Assembly (NCBI RefSeq): GCF_009604375.1
Contig: NZ_WEGH01000005.1
Span: 496,001 to 560,000 of the forward strand
Direction: 5' to 3'
Source of the DNA: Actinomadura macrotermitis
Lineage (GTDB): Bacteria; Actinomycetota; Actinomycetes; Streptosporangiales; Streptosporangiaceae
Length of the DNA: 64,000 nucleotides
A program made the translations under genes and the position numbers. Below the pieces are notes generated by a model that saw only the letters and a program-made list of their open reading frames with translations, made no database searches and had not been told where the DNA came from. Positions 23,529-31,686 of the stretch are shown here, piece after piece; the stretch's first letter is position 1; every line of letters starts with the position of its first letter.

Positions 23529-24209
23529 GTGGAGCAGCGAACCTACAACCAGTACTGCGCGACCGCGCGCACCCTCGACATCGTCGGCGAGCGCTGGACG
23601 CTGCTGCTGATCCGCGAGCTGCTGACCGGCCCCAAGCGGTTCGGCGATCTGCAGGCGAGTCTGCGGGGCCTCGGCACCGGCCTGCTGGCCGCGCGGCTGA
23701 AGCACCTGGAGCGCGAGGGGCTGGCCCGCAAGGTCACGCTTCCGCCGCCCGCCCGCACCCCCGCCTACGCCCTGACCGAGGCGGGCGAGGAGCTCGGCCC
23801 GGCGGTGCTGGCCCTCGGCCGGTGGGGCCTGAAGTGGGCGATGGGCGAGCGGCGCGAGGGCGAGACGTTCCATCCCGGCTGGGCGGTGCTCGGCCTGCGG
23901 GCCTGCTTCGACGCCGGTGCCGCCGCCGGGCTGCGCGCGGTGTACGAGTTCCGCATCGGCGGCGAGGTCCTGCACGCCCGGGTCGACGGCGCTGAGATCG
24001 AGACGCTGCACGGGCCGGCCCAGTACCCCGACGCGATCGTCACGATGGACGAGGAGGCGTTCCTCGCGGTGACCGCCCGGGACACCACCCTCGCCGAGGC
24101 GCTGGAGAGCGGCGCCGCGTCGGCGTCCGGCGACCGCGCGGCCTTGGACAGGCTCACGGACCTGTTCCGGCTGCCGGTCCCGCGGTCGCGCACGCCGTCC
24201 ACGTCCTAG
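23529..24209 (+). CDS. HxlR family regulator with C-terminal SCP2-like domain
   Basis: This is a 226-residue protein. Residues 1-about 105 are an HxlR winged helix (YCATARTLDIVGERWTLLLI, RFGDLQASLRGLGTGLLAAR), with the Cys at position 10 that in redox-sensing HxlR proteins can be a sensor. Residues about 115-220 resemble a sterol-carrier-like domain. The start is GTG at 23529. It probably controls its own unit and the ohr-like gene, because a shared 15-bp half-site lies before both. Redox sensing is only an inference from Cys10 and the Ohr link. Confidence 0.88.
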   Translation: MEQRTYNQYCATARTLDIVGERWTLLLIRELLTGPKRFGDLQASLRGLGTGLLAARLKHLEREGLARKVTLPPPARTPAYALTEAGEELGPAVLALGRWGLKWAMGERREGETFHPGWAVLGLRACFDAGAAAGLRAVYEFRIGGEVLHARVDGAEIETLHGPAQYPDAIVTMDEEAFLAVTARDTTLAEALESGAASASGDRAALDRLTDLFRLPVPRSRTPSTS

Positions 24210-24296
24210 CGCGCACGCCGGTTCCTTTCCCGGGCCTTCGGGGTCTTCAGCACATGGCGGTCGTATCCGCCGCGCTGAATACCGATGGAGGCCCTC

Positions 24297-25721
24297 ATGC
24301 CGAAAGTCGCCGCCCGTCCGGTGGTGGTACTGGCGGTCGTGTCGCTGGGAGTGGTGCTGTCCAGCCTCGACCTGTTCGTCGCCAATGTCGCGCTGCCCGC
24401 CATGGCCGCCGACCTGCACCCCAGCGATCTCGGTGAGCTGAGCTGGGTCCTGAACGCCTACGCGATCGTCTTCGCCGCGCTGCTCGTCCCGGCGGGCCGG
24501 CTCGCCGACCGCACCGGCCACAGGACCGGCTTCCTGGCCGGCACGGCGCTGTTCGTCGCGGCCTCGGCGGCCTGCGCGGCGGCCACGAGCGTGCCGATGC
24601 TGGTCGGTTTCCGCGCCGTGCAGGCGGTGGGGGCGGCGCTGCTCATGCCGACCTCGCTCGGGCTGGTCCTGGCGGCCTACCCGCCGGCCGGGCGGCCGGG
24701 GGCGGCGCGCGCCTGGGCGGTGACCGGCTCGGTCGCCGCCGCCGTCGCGCCCGTCGTCGCCGGGCCGCTGGTGCAGGTGTCGTGGCGCTGGGTGTTCCTG
24801 GTCAACCTGCCGGTCGGGGCGGTCGCGCTGGTCCTCGGCCGGCGGCTGCTGCCCGAGACCGCGCGCGAGCGCGGCCCGCTGCCGGACGTCCTCGGGGCGG
24901 CGCTGCTCACCGCGGGGATCGGCGCGCTGGCGCTCGGGCTGGTCAAGGGCGGGGCCTGGGGCTGGTCGTCGGGGCGCGTCGCCGGCGCGCTGGCGGCCGC
25001 GGCCGTGCTGGTCGCGGTGTTCTTCGCCCGGTCGGCGCGGCACCCGAGCCCGGTCTTCGAGCCCGGCCTGCTGCGCGACCGCGGGTTCGCCGTCGCGACG
25101 GCGGCCATGCTGGTCTCCTCGGCGGCGTTCGGCGGCATGCTGCTGTCGGTGGTGCTGTGGATGCAGGACGCCTGGCAGTGGTCGGCGCTGCGCGCCGGGT
25201 TCGGCATCGCCCCCGGCCCGGCCATGGTCCCGTTCTGCTCGGTGCTGGCCGGGCGGCTGATCCCGCGCCTCGGCCCGGCGCGGATCGTCGTCGCCGGCGC
25301 GGTCGTCTTCGCGGCGGGCCTGGGCTGGTGGGCGGCGAGTGCCGGCGCGGGCTCCGGCTACGCCTCGGGGATGCTGGGCGGCATGGTCCTGACCGGGATC
25401 GGGTTCGGCCTGCTCATGCCGACGCTGTTCGGCAGCGCGGCGGGCTCTCTGCCGCCGCAGCGGTTCGCCACCGGCGCCGGGGTCGTCTCCATGGTCCGCC
25501 AGATCGGGATGACGGTCGGCGTGGCGCTGCTCGTCGCCGTCCTCGGGACGCCGCACGGCGCGGACGAGCGGTCGGCGGCGTTCCGGACCGCCTGGATCGT
25601 GCTGGCCGCGGTCGCGCTGGCCGCCGCGGTGGTGGGGAGCGCGCTGCCGCGTCCCCGGCGGGCACCCCGGGACCCGGCGGCGGCCCGGCCGATTCCTTTC
25701 GAGAAGGCGTCGGGTCGATAG
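24297..25721 (+). CDS. MFS drug exporter of the DHA2 (14-helix) type
   Basis: This is a 474-residue protein with about 14 hydrophobic helices. DHA2 features include SLDLFVANVALPAMAADLHP at helix 1, WVLNAYAIVFAALLVPAGRL and motif A-like RLADRTGHR, and motif C-like VAPVVAGPLV. The ATG at 24297 is preceded by GGAGG (24287-24291); an upstream ATG at 24285 overlaps that site. It probably exports drugs or an endogenous metabolite. No regulator is directly divergent, and the HxlR gene upstream on the same strand may control it. Confidence 0.92.
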   Translation: MPKVAARPVVVLAVVSLGVVLSSLDLFVANVALPAMAADLHPSDLGELSWVLNAYAIVFAALLVPAGRLADRTGHRTGFLAGTALFVAASAACAAATSVPMLVGFRAVQAVGAALLMPTSLGLVLAAYPPAGRPGAARAWAVTGSVAAAVAPVVAGPLVQVSWRWVFLVNLPVGAVALVLGRRLLPETARERGPLPDVLGAALLTAGIGALALGLVKGGAWGWSSGRVAGALAAAAVLVAVFFARSARHPSPVFEPGLLRDRGFAVATAAMLVSSAAFGGMLLSVVLWMQDAWQWSALRAGFGIAPGPAMVPFCSVLAGRLIPRLGPARIVVAGAVVFAAGLGWWAASAGAGSGYASGMLGGMVLTGIGFGLLMPTLFGSAAGSLPPQRFATGAGVVSMVRQIGMTVGVALLVAVLGTPHGADERSAAFRTAWIVLAAVALAAAVVGSALPRPRRAPRDPAAARPIPFEKASGR

Positions 25722-25755
25722 AGGTGAGGGAACCCGCGACCGAGAGGAAACGACC

Positions 25756-26121
25756 ATGAACGAGACGGCAGAGATCAGGCTGGGCGGGCTGGTGCTGGGC
25801 AGCGACGACCCCGAGCGGCTGAGCGCCTGGTACCGGGCGGCGTTCGCGCCGGCGGCCGAGCCGGGCACCGTTCTGATGGTGGGCGGCGGGCGGCTGGTCT
25901 TCGACCGCCGCGACGACCTGGCGGCGAGCACCCGGGAACCGGGCCGGATCCTGATCAACTTCTATGTCCAGGACATCGACGCGGTCGCGGCCCATCTGAA
26001 GGGGCTGGGCGTCACGCGGTGGATCCGCCCGGTGGAGGAGTTCGGGCCGGGCCGCATCGCGACGGTGCAGGACCCGGCCGGCAACTACGTGCAGATCGTC
26101 GAACTCGCCGCGGGGCGGTGA
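25756..26121 (+). CDS. VOC (glyoxalase-like) family protein
   Basis: This is a 121-residue protein with one vicinal-oxygen-chelate module pair: LGGLVLGSDDPERLSAWYRA and IATVQDPAGNYVQIVEL at the end. The usual metal residues are only partly present, since the first-position His is not seen. It may therefore bind a ligand without catalysis. GAGG precedes the ATG. Its stop is 3 bp before the ECF sigma factor start, so the two are co-expressed. VOC and YciI-like genes often sit next to sigma factors of this class. Confidence 0.85.
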   Translation: MNETAEIRLGGLVLGSDDPERLSAWYRAAFAPAAEPGTVLMVGGGRLVFDRRDDLAASTREPGRILINFYVQDIDAVAAHLKGLGVTRWIRPVEEFGPGRIATVQDPAGNYVQIVELAAGR

Positions 26122-26124
26122 CGG

Positions 26125-27171
26125 GTGGTCCGCACCTACGATGAGGCCGATGAGCGGGTGGTGGCGGACGCGGGCGGCCCGGTGGCGCTGCTGACACCGG
26201 ACGGCGACGCCTTCGAGCGGCTGACCCGCCCCTACCGGCCGGAGCTGCTGGCCTACTGCTACCGCATGCTCGGTTCGGTCCACGACGCCGAGGACCTGGT
26301 CCAGGAGACCTATCTGCGCGCGTGGCGTTCCTACGGGACGTTCGAGGGCCGGTCGTCGCTGCGCACCTGGCTCTACCGGATCGCGACCAACGTCTGCCTC
26401 ACCGCGCTGGAGAACCGCAAGCGGCGGCCGCTGCCGTCGGGGCTCGGCGGTCCCGCCGACGATCCCGACGGGCCGGTGGCGCCGCCGCTGGAGGCGGCCT
26501 GGCTGCAGCCCCTCCCCGACCGGGCGGCCCGCGCCGGGGCCGACGACCCGGCCGCGATCGTCGCGGCGCGGGCGAGCCTGCGGCTCGCGCTGGTCGCGGC
26601 CCTGCAGCATCTGCCGCCGCGCCAGCGCGCCGTGCTCATCCTGCGCGACGTGCTGGCGCTGCGCGCGGCGGAGGTCGCCGGGCTGCTGGACATCTCGGTC
26701 CCGGCGGTCAAGAGCATCCTGCAGCGCGCCCGGGCGCGGCTCGGTGAGGCGGCCCCGTCGGAGGACGACGCGGCCGAGGCGTCGGGCGCGCGCCAGCGGG
26801 AGCTGCTGGAGCGGTATGCGGCGGCGTTCGAGAACGCCGACGTCGCCGCGTTGATGGGGCTGCTGACCGAGGACGCGGTCCTGGAGATGCCGCCGACCCC
26901 GACGTGGTTCGCCGGGCGCGAGGACGTCGGCCGGTTCCTGCGGTCGCGGGTCCTCACCGGGCCGGGCGTCTTCCGGCTGGTGGCGACGGCGGCCAACGGC
27001 CAGCCCGCGTTCGCCATGTACCGGCGCGGCGCGGACGGCGTGCACCGCGCCTACGGGGTGATGGTCCTTGCGGTGTCCGGCGCGGGGGTCGCCCGGGTCG
27101 TCGCGTTCCGCGAGCCGGGCCTGTTCGAGCTCTTCGCACTCCCCCCGGTGGTCAGGGAGAGTGCGGGCTGA
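26125..27171 (+). CDS. ECF sigma factor, SigX5-like (TIGR02960), with SnoaL-like tail
   Basis: This is a 348-residue protein. Sigma region 2 is near residues 30-90 (LLAYCYRMLGSVHDAEDLVQ, then ETYLRAW), region 4 near 160-208 (HLPPRQRAVLILRDVLALRA, AVKSILQRARARL), and a SnoaL-like NTF2 domain from about 225 to 340. The WLQP motif in the linker is typical of this subgroup. The C-terminal domain replaces a separate anti-sigma factor as the regulatory module. The start is GTG at 26125. It is an operon with the VOC gene. The 3' end overlaps the next gene on the other strand by 20 bp. Confidence 0.92.
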   Translation: MVRTYDEADERVVADAGGPVALLTPDGDAFERLTRPYRPELLAYCYRMLGSVHDAEDLVQETYLRAWRSYGTFEGRSSLRTWLYRIATNVCLTALENRKRRPLPSGLGGPADDPDGPVAPPLEAAWLQPLPDRAARAGADDPAAIVAARASLRLALVAALQHLPPRQRAVLILRDVLALRAAEVAGLLDISVPAVKSILQRARARLGEAAPSEDDAAEASGARQRELLERYAAAFENADVAALMGLLTEDAVLEMPPTPTWFAGREDVGRFLRSRVLTGPGVFRLVATAANGQPAFAMYRRGADGVHRAYGVMVLAVSGAGVARVVAFREPGLFELFALPPVVRESAG

Positions 27172-28768
27172 GCTTGGGCACCGCCCGGCGCAGGTTGGTC
27201 AGGACGGTGGGGTCGGTCTCGGTCTCCAGCAGGGCTTCGAGCAGCGGGTGCAGGTGGCGCAGCTCCCGGTGCTCGATGCCCTGGACCGCGGTCCAGCGCG
27301 AGCGCGCCTCGCCGTCGCCGAGCGCGGCGGCGAGCAGGGCGTCGGCGCCGTCGCCGGTGGCGTCGCGCAGGTAGTGCAGCCCGGTGGCGCGGATGCCGGG
27401 GTCGGGGGACGAGGTGAGCGGCGCCAGGTCGGCGACCGTCAGCTCGCCGGAGTCGAGCAGGGCCCACACGGCGCGGATGACGACGTCCTGGTCGGGGTCG
27501 CCCAGCATCGTCCGGGCGACGGCGGCCAGGTCCGGGATCTGCAAGTCGCGCAGGGCGCTCACGGCCGCCGCGCGCACGGCCGGGTCGTCGTCGCCCAGCG
27601 CCGTGCGGGCGGCCGGCCCGGCTTCGGCGGCGCGGAAGCGGCGGACGGTGCGCAGCGCGGCGGCCCGCACGGGCGCGACCGGGTCGGCTGCCAGCCCGGC
27701 CAGTGCCCGGCGGCCGGCCGGTGACAGCTCCGGCAGCGGGCACAGCGACCAGACGGCGCGGGCGCGCCGGGCGGGGTCGGGGTCCGCGGCGGCGATGGCC
27801 AGGAGCTCGGCCTCGCCGCCAGGGATCTTGTCGGTGATGCGGGTGACGTCGTGGCCGGCGGCGAGCTCGTCGAGCCAGCGCTCGTACCAGGCCAGGAAAC
27901 CGGTGTCCTCCAGCACGTAGGGGGCCGGATCGCCGTTGTGGTCGACGCTGACCAGGCGGCCCCGGGCCGGGCCGGAGACGACGAGCAGGGTGTAGGACGT
28001 GCAGCCGTGGTGGACGATCGCGAGGGTGCCCTGGCGGGGGTCCCGGCCGAGGTCCTCGTCGATGTGTCCGTCCCACCAGTCGCCGGTGTAGGTCACGCCC
28101 GGCGCGAAGGGGCTGGGGGCGGCGAGGGGGCCGGTGTCGGCGTCGTAGGCGTCGGCGAGCGGCAGCAGGCCGTAGCCGGGGCCAGCCCCGCCGTCGGCGA
28201 GCCCGGTGACGAACCGCCGGTAGTCCTCGGGGAGCCGGACGCCGTGGGCGCGTTCGAACGCGGCGACGGTCTCCTCCGGCAGCGGCGGGTTCAGCTCGAA
28301 GCGGTGCCTGCCCGCACCGAAGATGTCCAGGTTGCCGGGCACTTCGGCCGCGGCGGCGACCTTCGCGGCGATGCGCTCGAGCTGCTCGTCCCCGTCGGCG
28401 CGCCGGCGCGCCGCGAGCGTATGCAGTGCGGCCGCGGCGGCGGCACCCGCGGCGTAGGCGGCCAGGTCGCCGGCGTTGAAGCCCGAGCCGAGGACGAGCC
28501 GGGCCAGGACGCTCTTCTCCGACAGTTCGGCGGGCCAGCCCGTCAGCTGCGCCGCCTCGATCAGCCAGCACACCGCGGTCGCGGCGGCCCAGAGGCGGGG
28601 CGCGGCGGCGGCGGGCCGCGCGAACAGGAGCAGCAGGTAGATCAGGACGGCGTACAGGGCGTCGCCCAGGTAGCCGCCCACGTCTCCTGGCACCAGCCGG
28701 TGCACTCCCAGGCCGGACGCCACGGTGAGGACGATCGCGGCCGACACGCCCGCACGCGCTGTCTGCAT
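27152..28768 (-). CDS. Three-part fusion: DUF2809 membrane domain, SMI1/KNR4 domain, HEAT repeats
   Basis: This is a 538-residue protein. Residues 1-about 125 match DUF2809: several hydrophobic helices, VGGYLGDALYAVLIYLLLLF and GSGFNAGDLAAYAAG. Residues about 145-300 are an SMI1/KNR4 (SUKH) domain: NPPLPEETVAAFERAHGVRL, PEDYRRFVTGL. From about 320 to the end are helical HEAT-like repeats (ARRARAVWSLCPL, APVRAAALRTVRRF, PAVRAAAVSALRDL, DVVIRAVWALLDSG). SUKH domains are known from immunity proteins to bacterial toxins. A membrane-anchored SUKH-HEAT combination is unfamiliar to me. It diverges from the RNA repair operon across a 104-bp gap. Confidence 0.85.
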   Translation of the reverse strand: MQTARAGVSAAIVLTVASGLGVHRLVPGDVGGYLGDALYAVLIYLLLLFARPAAAAPRLWAAATAVCWLIEAAQLTGWPAELSEKSVLARLVLGSGFNAGDLAAYAAGAAAAAALHTLAARRRADGDEQLERIAAKVAAAAEVPGNLDIFGAGRHRFELNPPLPEETVAAFERAHGVRLPEDYRRFVTGLADGGAGPGYGLLPLADAYDADTGPLAAPSPFAPGVTYTGDWWDGHIDEDLGRDPRQGTLAIVHHGCTSYTLLVVSGPARGRLVSVDHNGDPAPYVLEDTGFLAWYERWLDELAAGHDVTRITDKIPGGEAELLAIAAADPDPARRARAVWSLCPLPELSPAGRRALAGLAADPVAPVRAAALRTVRRFRAAEAGPAARTALGDDDPAVRAAAVSALRDLQIPDLAAVARTMLGDPDQDVVIRAVWALLDSGELTVADLAPLTSSPDPGIRATGLHYLRDATGDGADALLAAALGDGEARSRWTAVQGIEHRELRHLHPLLEALLETETDPTVLTNLRRAVPKLSPHSP

Positions 28769-28872
28769 GACCGCTCTGACCCCTGTTCCACGGCTCCGGT
28801 TCCGCCGCGACCCTACGGGTGTCCGCCGAAAACCGTTCGACCGGGCCGGTCCGTCTTCGCTACAACGTTTCC

Positions 28873-29661
28873 ATGCTTCACAAATACCCTCGCACCCGCC
28901 ATATCGAGGGTTCCCGGCTGCAGCCCGGCGACCACGACCTGGCCGCCGTGCCGTTCCGGGAGATCGCCGGGCGCCATCTGGTGGTGGAGGAGAAACTCGA
29001 CGGCGCCAACTGCGGCGTCAGCTTCACCGGGACCGGTGAGCTGCGGCTGCAGAGCCGGGGCCACTTCCTGACCGGCGGTCCGCGCGAGCGGCAGTTCGCG
29101 CCGCTGAAGGCGTGGGCGGCGTCGGTGCAGCACCTGCTGTGGCCGGTGCTGGGCGACCGGTACGTCATGTACGGCGAGTGGCTGTACGCCAAGCACACCG
29201 TCTTCTACGACGCCTTGCCCCACTATTTCTGCGAGTTCGACGTGCTCGACCAGTCCGACGGGACGTTCCTGTCGACCGTGCGCCGCCGCGAGCTGCTGGC
29301 CGGCACGCCGGTGGTGTCGGTGCCGGTCCTGCACGAGGGGCCGCTGAAGAACCTGGCGGCGCTGACCGCGCTGACCGGGCCGTCGACCTGCCGCACGGGG
29401 CGCTGGCGCGACGCGCTGCGCGAGGCGGCGGTGGCGGGCGGCGCCGATCCCGAGCGCGTCGCGCTGGAGACCGACGCCGACGAGGAGATGGAGGGCCTCT
29501 ACATCAAGGTGGAGGAGGGCGGGCGGACCGTCGACCGGTTCAAGTGGGTCCGGCCGAGTTTCCTGACCGCGATCCTGGACGCCGGGACGCACTGGCAGGA
29601 CCGTCCCATCGTCGCCAACGGCCTGGCCGACCCGGAGGTGCTCTATGCGGGTGTTCGATGA
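28873..29661 (+). CDS. ATP-dependent RNA ligase family protein
   Basis: This is a 262-residue nucleotidyltransferase. Motif I is VVEEKLDGAN with the AMP-accepting Lys41; motif III-like YVMYGEWLYAKHTVFYD; motif IV EGLYIKVE; motif V VDRFKWVRPSF. It matches the Pfam RNA_ligase fold of small bacterial and phage-like ligases that seal 3'-OH/5'-phosphate RNA ends. The ATG at 28873 is 6 nt after TACAAC (28861-28866), so it is probably leaderless. It overlaps the HD-kinase gene by 17 bp. The healing enzyme next door provides exactly the ends this ligase needs. Confidence 0.9.
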   Translation: MLHKYPRTRHIEGSRLQPGDHDLAAVPFREIAGRHLVVEEKLDGANCGVSFTGTGELRLQSRGHFLTGGPRERQFAPLKAWAASVQHLLWPVLGDRYVMYGEWLYAKHTVFYDALPHYFCEFDVLDQSDGTFLSTVRRRELLAGTPVVSVPVLHEGPLKNLAALTALTGPSTCRTGRWRDALREAAVAGGADPERVALETDADEEMEGLYIKVEEGGRTVDRFKWVRPSFLTAILDAGTHWQDRPIVANGLADPEVLYAGVR

Positions 29662-30769
29662 GCTGTGCCCGGCCCCGCCGCACTGGCAGGTGCCCTGGGA
29701 GCGGATCCGGGCGACCTTCCGCTGGGTGCGGGCGATGGAGGGCGTGGAGCAGGACGCCGTCCACCACGCCGAGGGCGACGTGGCGGTGCACACGCGGATG
29801 GCGTGCGAGGCGCTGGCCGCGCTGCCCGAGTGGCGGGCCCGGCCGGCGCAGGAGCGGGTGCGGCTGTTCGCCACCGTGCTGATGCACGACGTCGCCAAGC
29901 CGTACTGCACGCAGGTCGAGGACGACGGCCGCATCACCGCGCACGGCCATTCGCGGCGCGGCGACCTGATGGTGCGGCGGATCCTGTGGGAGCTCGGCGC
30001 GCCGATCGCCTGGCGCGAGCACGTGGCCGCGCTGGTGCGCCACCACCAGGTGCCGTTCTGGGCGCTGGAGCGCCCCGACCTGCAGCGGATCGCGTTCCGG
30101 GCGAGCCTGCTGGCGCGCAACGACGACCTGGTGCTGCTGGCCACCGCCGACATCCTCGGCCGGGACTGCGGCGACACCGCCGAGGTGCTGGACAACATCG
30201 GGCTGTACCGGGAGTACTGCGCCGAGCAGGACTGCCTGGACCGGCCGCGGGCCTTCCCCTCCGACCACGCCCGGTTCTGGTACTTCCGCAAGCCCGGCCG
30301 CGACCCCGGGTACGACGCCTACGACGACACGCGGCTGACGGTGACGGTGCTGTCAGGGCTGCCGGGCGTCGGCAAGGACACCTGGGTCGCCGAGCACCGC
30401 CCGGATGTGCCGGTGGTCAGCCTGGACGCGCTGCGCGCCGAGCTCGGCGTCGATCCGGCCGGGGACCAGCGGCCGGTGGCGGCCGCCGCCTACGAGCGGG
30501 CCCGCGAGCATCTGCGGGCGGGCCGGTCGTTCGTGTGGAACGCCACCAACGTGTCGCGGGCGCTGCGCGAGCAGTGCACCAGCCTGGCCGCCGACTACCG
30601 GGGGCGGGTCGAGGTGGTGGCGCTGGAGGCGCCGCCGCAGGTGCTGCGGGCCCGCAACCGGGCGCGGGAGGCGCCGGTGCCGGACGCGGTGATCGACCGG
30701 CTGGTGCGGCGGTGGGAGCTGCCCGACCCGACCGAGGGGCACCGGGTGGAGTGGACGCGCACCGGCTGA
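29645..30769 (+). CDS. HD-phosphoesterase / polynucleotide 5'-kinase fusion (HD-Pnk-like)
   Basis: This is a 374-residue protein. The N-terminal HD phosphohydrolase domain has His in DVAVHTRM, H81-D82 in LMHDVAKP, and the HGHSRRGD and VRHHQVP histidines. The C-terminal kinase domain has P-loop GLPGVGKDTW near residue 240, SLDALRAELG and NATNVSRALRE. The order HD then kinase is that of the HD-Pnk end-healing enzyme described from Runella, which removes 2',3'-cyclic phosphates and phosphorylates 5'-OH ends. The ATG at 29645 lies inside the ligase gene, so expression is coupled. Confidence 0.9.
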   Translation: MRVFDELCPAPPHWQVPWERIRATFRWVRAMEGVEQDAVHHAEGDVAVHTRMACEALAALPEWRARPAQERVRLFATVLMHDVAKPYCTQVEDDGRITAHGHSRRGDLMVRRILWELGAPIAWREHVAALVRHHQVPFWALERPDLQRIAFRASLLARNDDLVLLATADILGRDCGDTAEVLDNIGLYREYCAEQDCLDRPRAFPSDHARFWYFRKPGRDPGYDAYDDTRLTVTVLSGLPGVGKDTWVAEHRPDVPVVSLDALRAELGVDPAGDQRPVAAAAYERAREHLRAGRSFVWNATNVSRALREQCTSLAADYRGRVEVVALEAPPQVLRARNRAREAPVPDAVIDRLVRRWELPDPTEGHRVEWTRTG

Positions 30770-30786
30770 ACCTCACGCGGCCGGCC

Positions 30787-31572
30787 TCACACGGGGCGGG
30801 AGAAGAACTCCACCAGGGCGGGGACCATCAGCTCGGGGGCGAACTGGTGGCCCTGGCCCTTCAGCACGGCGTGCCGGGCGCCCGGCAGCGCCGCGAGGAG
30901 GGCCTGCGCGGAGCGGCGCATGTCCTCGGGGCTCTCCTCGCCCTCCAGCACCAGCACCGGCATGGTGATCTTGGGGAAGAGGTGGTGCGGCGGGCGGCCG
31001 TCGCCCTGGACGGCGCCGTCGTAGGCCAGGGTGGGGGCGATGCGCTCCAGCCCGGGCCAGGCCGGTGACCCCTTCATCCCGGCGACCAGCTGCGGGGGGA
31101 CGCCGACGTTCAGCATGAACGTCTCGACGGCGTCGCCGTTGCGGCCCGCGGCGATCAGCCCCTCCAGGGTCGCGCGCAGCTCCAGCCAGGCGCGGGCGGC
31201 CTCGTCGTCCAGGGCGAAGGGCGGCTCCCACAGCGCGAGCCGGGTGACGGGCAGCCCGGCGGCGGCCGCGTGCAGGGTCAAGGTGGCGCCGGAGGAGGCG
31301 CCGAACAGGTGCGCGGGGCCGCCGCCCGCGGCGTCGATGACGGCGGCGATGTCGTCGATCTCGCGTTCGACCGCGTAGGGCGGGGTGTCGCCGCTCTCAC
31401 CGCGGCCGCGCCGGTCGTAGTTCACGACGGTGAAGTGCTCGGCCAGGCCCGCGGCCAGCGCGGTGTGCACCTGGTGGTCGCAGGACGCGCCGCTGACCAG
31501 GACGAGCGGGGGCCCGTCGCCGAGCCGGTCGAAGGCGATGACGGTGCCGTCGGCGGAACGCGCCTGCTCCAT
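30787..31572 (-). CDS. Alpha/beta hydrolase
   Basis: This is a 261-residue protein. The oxyanion/entry motif is LVSGASCDHQV, the family motif YDRRGRGESGD, and the nucleophile elbow GASSGATL (Ser). The late Asp is near GEESPEDM and the catalytic His is in GQGHQFAPE. GGAG lies 5 nt before the ATG at 31572. It is convergent with the RNA repair operon (17-bp gap) and divergent from the SDR gene. It is a generic esterase/hydrolase with no predicted substrate. Confidence 0.9.
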   Translation of the reverse strand: MEQARSADGTVIAFDRLGDGPPLVLVSGASCDHQVHTALAAGLAEHFTVVNYDRRGRGESGDTPPYAVEREIDDIAAVIDAAGGGPAHLFGASSGATLTLHAAAAGLPVTRLALWEPPFALDDEAARAWLELRATLEGLIAAGRNGDAVETFMLNVGVPPQLVAGMKGSPAWPGLERIAPTLAYDGAVQGDGRPPHHLFPKITMPVLVLEGEESPEDMRRSAQALLAALPGARHAVLKGQGHQFAPELMVPALVEFFSRPV

Positions 31573-31686
31573 GCAGTCTCCATGCCTCGCGGTGCCGGTC
31601 GTGTCCCCGAAGTCTGCCACCCGCGCGCCGGGCCCGGCCGGGGTTGCTGGCAAAATCCAGGCCATCGGCGGCGGGGAGGACGGGAC

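Noticed and set aside
22659..25958. 1099-codon reverse-strand frame over the hydrolase, HxlR and MFS genes
   Set aside because: Composition is low-complexity Arg/Gly/Pro/His, opposite three well-supported plus-strand genes. It is an antisense artefact of high GC.
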